Shown here: positions 1-5,376 of the stretch, piece after piece
Numbering within the stretch: position 1 is the stretch's first letter
Layout of the letters: the number at the start of each line of letters is the position of its first letter
Assembly: GCA_964580655.1 (NCBI GenBank)
Contig: CAZOMR010000078.1
Coordinates: 1 to 12,758 of the forward strand
Length of the DNA: 12,758 nucleotides
Direction of reading: 5' to 3'
Source: CAZOMR01 sp964580655
Lineage (GTDB): Bacteria; RBG-13-61-14; CAZOMR01
The notes under the pieces: model-generated
Told to the model about the DNA's origin: nothing
What the model saw: only the letters and a program-made list of their open reading frames with translations
Database searches by the model: none
Position numbers and translations under genes: made by a program

Positions 1-33
1 CTATATAATGAAGGTTATCAAGAGGCGGCTTAA
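1..33 (+). CDS. Possible 3' end of an upstream gene (partial)
   Basis: Frame 1 is open from the first base and reads LYNEGYQEAA before a TAA at 31-33, which could be the C-terminus of a protein that starts outside the window. Another frame is also open across this short stretch, so the reading is not unique. No function can be assigned from ten residues. Confidence 0.25.
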   Translation, partial: LYNEGYQEAA

Positions 34-76
34 TATAAACTTTTGACTGTCGAGTTATTAATAAGAGGAGAAAAAA

Positions 77-295
77 TTGCCTATCTATGAATATACATGC
101 TCTGCGTGCGGGGAGGATTTCGAGGAGTTGATTCTGGGTTCCAGGGATGAGGTTACCTGCCCGAATTGCAATAGCGGGAAGATCAAAAAGAAGATGAGCG
201 TGTTCGCGCACCAGTGCGAGAACGGCTTTCGCCCAGGCACTGGTTCAAGCTGTTCGGCCTGCACGGCCAGCACTTGTACAAGTTGTAAGAAATAA
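77..295 (+). CDS. FmdB-family zinc-ribbon protein
   Basis: A 72-residue protein of the FmdB/CxxC_CxxC_SSSS putative regulatory family. It opens with the family hallmark MPIYEYTCSACG, and two CxxC knuckles (C8/C11 and C28/C31) should bind one zinc ion. The start is a TTG at 77, preceded by an AAGAGGAG Shine-Dalgarno at 62-69; the MPIYEY motif fixes this start. Beyond the zinc ribbon there is a cysteine-rich tail with C47, C59, C62, C67 and C70, ending in SCKK. The biochemical role of this family is not firmly established. A regulatory role was proposed from the formamidase-linked founder. It lies 76 nt before the nucleoside kinase gene on the same strand, so co-transcription is possible. Family identity is secure; function is not. 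Confidence 0.9.
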   Translation: MPIYEYTCSACGEDFEELILGSRDEVTCPNCNSGKIKKKMSVFAHQCENGFRPGTGSSCSACTASTCTSCKK

Positions 296-371
296 ATTCT
301 TTACCTGAGTCTCAATCTGTGCTAGTAAGAGTAATGTTCTCATACGCAAAGCAGGAAGCGGATTAAGCAGG

Positions 372-1013
372 ATGGAGCGGCCAAGATACATCGTGGTCGA
401 GGGGCCAATCGGGGTGGGAAAGACCACGCTGGCAACAAAGCTGGGAGAAGAGTTCAAGGCGCGCGTGGTTCTCGAGGGGCCGGAAGAAAATCCCTTTCTG
501 GAGAAATTTTACGAGAACCAGGAGAAATATGCGTTCCAGACCCAGATTTTTTTTCTCCTTAGCCGCTTCAGCCAACAGCAGAACCTGGCCCAGCAGGAGC
601 TTTTTCAACAGACCACAATAGTTGATTATTTTTTTGAAAAGGATAGAATTTTCGCTTCACTGACCTTGAGTGATGAAGAGCTCGCACTGTATGAGCAGAT
701 ATATCACCTGCTTAACGCCAGGGTGCCGAGGCCGGACCTGGTCATATATCTTCAGGCGCGCACCAGGGTCCTGCTTGAGAGGATATCAAAACGCGGCACA
801 GCTTATGAAAAGAGCATCAACCCGAAATACATAGAGGCCTTGAACCAGCTTTACAATGATTACTTTTTCTACTATAATAGTAGCCCGCTTCTTGTAGTGA
901 ACACGAGCGAGATAGATTTCGTTGAAAAGGAGGATGACTTTAAGGAGCTTGTAAAAGAAATACGACAAATGAGGAAAGGCACTCAGCATTTTATCCCGCT
1001 TGGATCCAGATAA
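372..1013 (+). CDS. Deoxynucleoside kinase (dGK/dAK/dCK family)
   Basis: A 213-residue cytosolic kinase that phosphorylates deoxynucleosides to 5'-monophosphates using ATP, for purine/pyrimidine salvage. Residues 11-19 form the P-loop GPIGVGKTT. DYFFEKDRIFA at 85-95 contains the D-R pair typical of the family's substrate site. KRGTAYE at 140-146 is the arginine-rich LID that contacts ATP phosphates. The length matches the bacterial dNK family (about 200-220 residues). Substrate preference (dG, dA or dC) cannot be read from the motifs. The ATG at 372 has only a weak ribosome site, but the N-terminus begins at the expected distance before the P-loop. An intrinsic terminator follows at 1126-1156, which separates this gene from panB. 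Kinases of this type are often seen next to pan or folK genes in related bacteria; that is recall, not something visible here. Confidence 0.9.
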   Translation: MERPRYIVVEGPIGVGKTTLATKLGEEFKARVVLEGPEENPFLEKFYENQEKYAFQTQIFFLLSRFSQQQNLAQQELFQQTTIVDYFFEKDRIFASLTLSDEELALYEQIYHLLNARVPRPDLVIYLQARTRVLLERISKRGTAYEKSINPKYIEALNQLYNDYFFYYNSSPLLVVNTSEIDFVEKEDDFKELVKEIRQMRKGTQHFIPLGSR

Positions 1014-1059
1014 CTGGACCGAGACCCAGCAGAGCCTACAAGCAGAAAAATTATTCCCC

Positions 1060-1099
1060 GGCATGTGACCCGAAAAAAGGGCATATGACCTCAGAAGAG
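1060..1099 (+). repeat. Two-copy imperfect 20-nt tandem repeat
   Basis: Units at 1060-1079 and 1080-1099 both begin GGCATRTGACC and match at 15 of 20 positions by eye. They lie in the 208-nt non-coding stretch between the kinase stop and the panB start, upstream of the terminator hairpin. A role as a binding site or RNA element is possible, but nothing else supports one. Confidence 0.45.
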
Positions 1100-1125
1100 G
1101 AAAGTTTTTTACAGCGTATGAACAG

Positions 1126-1156
1126 GCCTTCCGGGGCGGGTCCGGAGGGCTTTTTT
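1126..1156 (+). terminator. Rho-independent terminator after the kinase gene
   Basis: A 9-bp stem, with 1126-1134 pairing to 1142-1150 and one G-T wobble, encloses a 7-nt loop and is followed directly by six T residues at 1151-1156. It should end the FmdB/kinase transcript and implies a separate promoter for panBCD, which I could not identify in 1157-1221. Confidence 0.88.
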
Positions 1157-1209
1157 AATTTTTAAAGATGTCCTTCTTCTCCCCAGGGAGTTTAAGGAAA
1201 AATAGAAGT

Positions 1210-1215
1210 AAGGAG
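1210..1215 (+). promoter_or_regulatory. Ribosome binding site fixing the panB start
   Basis: AAGGAG lies 6 nt before the ATG at 1222. The upstream in-frame ATG at 1168 has no such site and sits 12 nt after the terminator T-run. This supports 1222 as the true start. Confidence 0.85.
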
Positions 1216-1221
1216 TATGAA

Positions 1222-2118
1222 ATGGACAAGCAAGTCAAGAAGGTAACCATCCTGACCCTTCAGCAGATGAAGGATGAAGGAGAAAAGATTACCATGCTTA
1301 CCGCTTATGACTTCCCTTTTGCCCGGATAGTTGACCAATGCGGGGTTGACATCATCTTGGTCGGAGATTCCGTGGGAACAGTAGTTCAGGGCGTGCCGAA
1401 TACACTGCCGGTGACAATGGATGAGATGATCTATCACACCAGAATGGTGAATAGAGCCTGCGGGCGTGCCCTTCTTGTCTTTGACATGCCTTTCATGAGC
1501 TACCAGGAAAGCCTTGAGCAGGCCAAGGGCAATGCGGGCCGAGCTATAAAGGAAAGCGGGGCAGAGGCGGTCAAGCTGGAGGGCGGAACCAATATGGCCC
1601 GGACCATAGAGGCAATCACTGACATTGACATCCCTGTCATGGCACATATCGGGCTGACTCCACAGAGCATCCACCGTATGGGAGGATTCCGCATTCAGGG
1701 ACGAGCACAGGCCCAGCGCAAGAAACTTCTCGCAGACGCAAAGGCAGTGGAAGCGGCCGGAGCCTTCAGCGTGGTGCTGGAGGCTATCCCGGCGGAGCTT
1801 GGCGCGGAGATCACAGCCAGCTTGAAAATCCCGACCATCGGTATAGGCGCTGGTATCAAGTGCGACGGCCAGGTGCTTGTGCTACATGACCTGCTCGGAA
1901 TCTATGCGGAGCGAAAGCTCACATTCGTCAAGCAATATGCAAACCTTGGCAAGATAACCAGCAAGGCCGTGAGCCAATATCTGGACGAGGTCAAGGAGAA
2001 AAAATTCCCGGGACAAGAGCACAGCTTCTCTTACGGCGCGAAAGCCCCGCGCCACGGCACGGCTAAGGGAAAAAAGAAAATCCAGGGAGCACGGGGAAAA
2101 GGCAAAACTAAAACATGA
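1222..2118 (+). CDS. panB: 3-methyl-2-oxobutanoate hydroxymethyltransferase
   Basis: Ketopantoate hydroxymethyltransferase transfers a hydroxymethyl group from 5,10-methylene-THF to alpha-ketoisovalerate, the first committed step of pantothenate (and so coenzyme A) synthesis in the cytosol. From the ATG at 1222 the protein has 298 residues. LVGDS places the metal-binding Asp at 49; VFDMP gives Asp88, VKLEGG gives Glu120, and VLEAIP gives the likely catalytic Glu187. Typical blocks MAHIGLTPQS and IGIGAG are also present. An open frame extends upstream to an ATG at 1168, but the AAGGAG at 1210-1215 favours 1222. The usual length is about 265-280 residues; here roughly the last 30 form a Lys/Arg/Gly-rich tail. 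The stop overlaps the panC start (ATGA at 2115-2118), indicating translational coupling. Confidence 0.97.
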   Translation: MDKQVKKVTILTLQQMKDEGEKITMLTAYDFPFARIVDQCGVDIILVGDSVGTVVQGVPNTLPVTMDEMIYHTRMVNRACGRALLVFDMPFMSYQESLEQAKGNAGRAIKESGAEAVKLEGGTNMARTIEAITDIDIPVMAHIGLTPQSIHRMGGFRIQGRAQAQRKKLLADAKAVEAAGAFSVVLEAIPAELGAEITASLKIPTIGIGAGIKCDGQVLVLHDLLGIYAERKLTFVKQYANLGKITSKAVSQYLDEVKEKKFPGQEHSFSYGAKAPRHGTAKGKKKIQGARGKGKTKT

Positions 2119-2960
2119 TCCAGGTAATCAAAGCCGCATCCGAGATGCAGAAGCTCTCCGAGCGGCTTCGCTCAGAGGGCAAGACCATCGGGTGTGTGCC
2201 CACCATGGGCTATCTGCATGAGGGCCACCTCAGTCTGATACGCGAGGCCAGGATCCGGGCTGATGTGGTGGTTATATCTATCTTCGTCAATCCCACACAG
2301 TTCGGCCCCTCCGAGGACCTCGATACATACCCCCGTGACATGGAAGGGGACTTGAAAAAGGCCGAAGCCCTGAGCGTGGACTATGTATATCTTCCATCAA
2401 ACGAAGAGATGTACCCGCAAGGATACCAGACCTATATCAGTGTGGAACTCTTGAGCCAGGGCTTGTGCGGAGCTTCACGGCCCACGCACTTCCGCGGCGT
2501 GGCCACCGTGGTAGCAAAACTATTCAACATCATGAAGCCGCACATGGCCTTTTTCGGCGAAAAGGATTATCAACAGCTCAAGGTGATAGAGCGAATGGTC
2601 AAGGACCTCAACTTTGATATAGAAATCATCGGCATGCCCACCCTGCGCGAGAAGGATGGCATTGCCATGTCCAGCCGGAACGGCTACCTGAGCCACGAGG
2701 AGCGAAGACAGGCACTAAGCTTGAACAAGGCGCTGAGGCACGCCCAGGCCCTGGCGGGAAAAGGCGAGCGCAGGGCCGCAGTACTTATACAAGAGGCGAG
2801 AAAGATTATCGAGAACCAGGCTCCGGTGAAGATTGACTACCTGGAGATTCGAGATGCAGAGACCTTGCAGAAGGTAGAAGAAATTCATGGCCCTGCCAGG
2901 ATCCTGGTTGCGGCTTTTTTGGGAAAATCGAGGTTAATTGATAACATGAGTATTGCATAA
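2115..2960 (+). CDS. panC: Pantothenate synthetase (pantoate--beta-alanine ligase)
   Basis: A 281-residue cytosolic enzyme that condenses pantoate with beta-alanine through a pantoyl-adenylate, using ATP. PTMGYLHEGH carries the HxGH-type nucleotide-binding signature at residues 35-38. IFVNPTQFGPSEDLDTYPRD (59-75 region), FGEKDYQQL at 148-155 and MSSRN at 185-189 (the KMSKS counterpart) are all intact, and the length matches the family. The start codon overlaps the panB stop by 4 nt (ATGA). The nearest purine-rich site, AAAAGG at 2097-2102, is 12 nt upstream, so translation probably depends on coupling with panB. It receives pantoate made from the PanB product and beta-alanine from PanD. The ketopantoate reductase gene (panE or ilvC) is not in this window. 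Confidence 0.97.
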   Translation: MIQVIKAASEMQKLSERLRSEGKTIGCVPTMGYLHEGHLSLIREARIRADVVVISIFVNPTQFGPSEDLDTYPRDMEGDLKKAEALSVDYVYLPSNEEMYPQGYQTYISVELLSQGLCGASRPTHFRGVATVVAKLFNIMKPHMAFFGEKDYQQLKVIERMVKDLNFDIEIIGMPTLREKDGIAMSSRNGYLSHEERRQALSLNKALRHAQALAGKGERRAAVLIQEARKIIENQAPVKIDYLEIRDAETLQKVEEIHGPARILVAAFLGKSRLIDNMSIA

Positions 2961-2972
2961 GGAGGGACTGAA

Positions 2973-3359
2973 ATGGATTATTTCATGTTAAAGTCCAAGA
3001 TTCACAGGGCCACTATGACCGCTGTGGAGCCGGACTACGAGGGCTCGATTGAGATTGACAAAGACCTGATCCAGGCCGCAAAGCTCCTGCCTTACGAGCA
3101 GGTGCATGTCTGGAACATTACAAACGGCGAGCGCCTGACAACCTATGTCATAGAGGTAGAGGCGGGCTCAGGCCGCATCTGCCTGAACGGCGCCGCGGCA
3201 CACCGGGCCAGGCCAGGGGACAAGGTCATCATCGCAAGCTTTGTATCACTGGATGAGTCCGAGTTGCAAAAGCATAAGCCAGAGGTTGTCCTTGTGGACG
3301 AGAGCAACCGCCAGATCACGGCAGAAGAGAAGCTTGAGCCGAAGCGCCAGGCATGCTGA
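2973..3359 (+). CDS. panD: Aspartate 1-decarboxylase proenzyme
   Basis: A 128-residue pyruvoyl-dependent decarboxylase that converts L-aspartate to beta-alanine for PanC. The self-processing site Gly24-Ser25 sits in YEGSIEID at exactly the position used in the E. coli enzyme. Cleavage there would give the small beta chain and the pyruvoyl-bearing alpha chain. Further family marks are MLKSKIHRATMT at 5-16, WNITNGERLTTY in the middle, NGAAAHRARPGD, and the VIIASF strand. The ATG at 2973 has a strong GGAGGG at 2961-2966 that begins immediately after the panC stop, so the gene is part of the panBC operon with a 12-nt gap. Length is normal. Many bacteria need a maturation factor such as PanZ; none is visible here. 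Confidence 0.97.
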   Translation: MDYFMLKSKIHRATMTAVEPDYEGSIEIDKDLIQAAKLLPYEQVHVWNITNGERLTTYVIEVEAGSGRICLNGAAAHRARPGDKVIIASFVSLDESELQKHKPEVVLVDESNRQITAEEKLEPKRQAC

Positions 3360-3384
3360 TGACGCTGAAGAAAGGAATGAAATC

Positions 3385-4158
3385 ATGCGATTGAATCAGA
3401 GAATCCCGATTACGGCATTTATTGCCGCACTGTTTTTTTCGGCATCGGTTCTCGCACGCGTTCCGGCCGGCGATCTCCTTGAAGGGGTTATGCCCGGGCC
3501 GGACGGAAAGATACATGTGCTTACCGTGTTCCCTCATCAGGACGACGAGACCTTCTTTGTCGGCGGCACTCTACTCAAGATGAAAAACGATCCGCGGGTG
3601 GTTACACACTCCTACTGCATGACTCTGGGCGATGCGAGCGAGGCCAAGGACATCCTGGGCATCACGCCTGAAAAGCTCGGCCGGATGCGTATAAAAGAGC
3701 TTGAGCTTGCCGCCGAGGTTCTTGATATTGACGAGGTTATCCAGGGCAACTACCACGACCAGCACCTGGCTGAGCATCCGGAAGAGGCCAGGCAGAAAAT
3801 ACTGGACATCATCAATCGCGTCGGTGCACAGGTAGTCATCACATTCGGCCCGGAAGGAATCACCATGCACACTGACCACCGTGCAGAATATAAATTCACC
3901 CGCGAGGTCTTTCCGCAAAGCAATGCGCAAAAACTCTTTCTCGTTAGTATGCCCAAACCCATCTATCGCATCCTTGCTCATCCGGGCGTCACGCCTATAC
4001 CACCCACCATAGCTGTGGACATAAAGGACCAGAAAAAATTGAAGATGCAGGCACTGCGCTCACACGCATCACAGACAAGGCCCATGAGCATGAAAACAGT
4101 GATCTTCGCCATCAGATTCTTCGATCACGAATACTTCGCTCTTATAGAAAAACCCTGA
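3385..4158 (+). CDS. Secreted PIG-L/LmbE-family deacetylase
   Basis: A 257-residue protein of the PIG-L/LmbE fold, zinc enzymes that remove acetyl groups from N-acetylglucosamine-type conjugates. The first zinc motif is PHQDDE (consensus HPDDE, with Q for P) followed by FFVGGTL. A second metal block is MHTDHRA. The first ~24 residues form a Sec-type signal peptide: basic start, hydrophobic core AFIAALFFSASV, then an LA/R junction, so the mature enzyme is probably periplasmic. There is no lipobox. The frame is open upstream to 3241, but that region overlaps panD, while AAAGGA at 3371-3376 lies 8 nt before the ATG at 3385, so I place the start there. It follows panD by 25 nt and is likely co-transcribed. 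A link to pantothenate synthesis is not obvious, and the substrate is unknown. Confidence 0.85.
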   Translation: MRLNQRIPITAFIAALFFSASVLARVPAGDLLEGVMPGPDGKIHVLTVFPHQDDETFFVGGTLLKMKNDPRVVTHSYCMTLGDASEAKDILGITPEKLGRMRIKELELAAEVLDIDEVIQGNYHDQHLAEHPEEARQKILDIINRVGAQVVITFGPEGITMHTDHRAEYKFTREVFPQSNAQKLFLVSMPKPIYRILAHPGVTPIPPTIAVDIKDQKKLKMQALRSHASQTRPMSMKTVIFAIRFFDHEYFALIEKP

Positions 4159-4211
4159 ACCAGACCTGCTCGAAAAAATTCCAGGTTTTCTGACCGAATA
4201 TGTCAGGATAC

Positions 4212-4220
4212 TGGTATAAT
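4212..4220 (+). promoter_or_regulatory. Extended -10 promoter for the SbcD/SbcC-like pair
   Basis: TGGTATAAT combines a consensus TATAAT (4215-4220) with the TGn extension. A poor -35-like CTGACC at 4190-4195 is 19 nt upstream, which is typical of extended -10 promoters. Transcription would begin about 4225-4229, only a few nucleotides before the ATG at 4232. No Shine-Dalgarno is present, so a nearly leaderless mRNA is implied. Confidence 0.5.
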
Positions 4221-4231
4221 CTAAATCTGTC

Positions 4232-5365
4232 ATGGAAGAGATAACTTTAATCCATACTGCCGATGTGCATCTGGGCCGGGAATTCCGATCCATGGGCAAG
4301 AAGGGAAAGCTTTTTCGCGAGTGGCTTGCGTTAGCGCTTTCCACCGCCGCGGATGAAGCGGTATCCAGTAAAGTCCAGCTTTTCCTCATTGCCGGAGACC
4401 TGTTCGATTCCAACCGGGTAAGCCCACGCACTCTTGAGCAGGTTGAAAGGATTCTCATGAAGCTCACTCAGGCAGGTATCAAGGTGTTCTTGATTCCCGG
4501 CACGCACGACTGCTGGGGACAGGATTGCATCCTGCGCAAAGGGTTCTTCGCAAAAGCACTGACTGGAATCTTCATTCTCACACCCGATGCCCCGGTAAAA
4601 ATTATCCCTGAACTCGATTGCGCGGTATGCGGCTGGTTCCCCCATCCGGACAGGCCAGAAGAGATCACCACTCCTCCAGAGGGCTGGCACCATGGAATGC
4701 GGTTCAAGATCGGCATGGCCCATGGCTCGGTACTTATCCATGAGCAGATTCAAGACCGGATGATGTCGGTTCCGCCGGAGTTAATCCGGGATTCAGGGAT
4801 AGACTACCTTGCCCTGGGCCACTGGCATAATTTCCTGGATGTGACTCAGGGGGATGTGCCGGCTGTCTATTCCGGATCACCGGAAATGCTAAAAATTGAC
4901 CAGAAAAATTCCGGCAAGGTGGTTTGGGCCAGGCTTCACGGGCACCGAAAGATGGACCTGAAAACAATCCAGGTTGGCAAAATAGAATATAAGGGGCTTG
5001 TGCTTCAAGCCGGTGAACTTGCGGCTGGAAAAAGTCTTGCCCGCGAGATCGAGCAATGGACTAATCCGTACCTCTGGCTCAGAGTGATAATAACAGGCGA
5101 GGCGAGACCGGATTTCCAGCCGGACATTGAGGAAATTCGCGAGGAGTTTGAAGGGGCTTTCCTCAAACTCGACTTGATAGACCAGAGTGTGCCACTGCTC
5201 AGCGATGAAGAGCTAGATGGATTAAGTCCCAATACAGTAGCCGGTGAGTTTGCCCGGATAATGAAAGAGAGGATGGAGTCAGTGGAAGGCGATGAGCGTG
5301 AAATTCTTGAAGAAGCGCTACGGCTGGGCCTGAGACGCCTGCGCGGAGCTGTCCGAAGTAATTGA
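4232..5365 (+). CDS. SbcD/Mre11-like metallophosphoesterase (YhaO-type)
   Basis: A 377-residue calcineurin-like phosphoesterase related to the SbcD/Mre11 nuclease subunit, which acts with an SbcC/Rad50-type ATPase on DNA ends. Metal-site motifs in order are HTADVH (Asp11, His13), IAGDLFD (Asp56), PGTHD at 89-93, MAHGS (His164) and GHWH (His197, His199). The third motif is normally GNHD; Thr91 replaces the metal-coordinating Asn. The motif-rich N-terminus fixes the ATG at 4232 although no ribosome site precedes it. The C-terminal third matches the SbcD-like capping region only loosely. Its stop is at 5363-5365, and the downstream ATPase gene starts within 11 nt with its ribosome site overlapping this stop. 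The pairing supports a complex. Whether the Thr variant is catalytically active is uncertain. Confidence 0.9.
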   Translation: MEEITLIHTADVHLGREFRSMGKKGKLFREWLALALSTAADEAVSSKVQLFLIAGDLFDSNRVSPRTLEQVERILMKLTQAGIKVFLIPGTHDCWGQDCILRKGFFAKALTGIFILTPDAPVKIIPELDCAVCGWFPHPDRPEEITTPPEGWHHGMRFKIGMAHGSVLIHEQIQDRMMSVPPELIRDSGIDYLALGHWHNFLDVTQGDVPAVYSGSPEMLKIDQKNSGKVVWARLHGHRKMDLKTIQVGKIEYKGLVLQAGELAAGKSLAREIEQWTNPYLWLRVIITGEARPDFQPDIEEIREEFEGAFLKLDLIDQSVPLLSDEELDGLSPNTVAGEFARIMKERMESVEGDEREILEEALRLGLRRLRGAVRSN

Positions 5366-5369
5366 AGGA
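5364..5369 (+). promoter_or_regulatory. Ribosome binding site deciding the ATPase start
   Basis: GAAGGA overlaps the stop codon of the upstream phosphoesterase. It is 7 nt from the ATG at 5377 and 4 nt from the ATG at 5374. An upstream TTG at 5362 would overlap the site itself and is unlikely as a start. Confidence 0.65.
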
Positions 5370-5376
5370 AATAATG

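Noticed and set aside
1..60. TATAAT at 4-9 and TTGACT at 43-48 as a promoter for the FmdB-type gene
   Set aside because: The two boxes are in the wrong order for each other, and neither has a partner at 16-18 nt spacing within the window.
272..283. Perfect 12-nt palindrome ACTTGTACAAGT near the end of the FmdB-type gene
   Set aside because: It lies in coding sequence for the Cys/Ser/Thr repeat tail and has no second copy that I could see; chance is the simplest explanation.
1168..1221. In-frame ATG at 1168 as the panB start
   Set aside because: It lies 12 nt after the terminator T-run with no ribosome site, and the added residues do not resemble PanB. AAGGAG before the ATG at 1222 is a better start.
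3241..3384. Longer PIG-L protein starting at 3241 within panD
   Set aside because: The extra residues are an Arg/Ser-rich out-of-frame reading of panD. The ATG at 3385 has a ribosome site and opens a clean signal peptide.
4147..4190. Possible terminator hairpin after the PIG-L gene
   Set aside because: The best pairing (4162-4168 with 4182-4188) is short, has a 13-nt loop and a wobble, and no clean T-run follows it.
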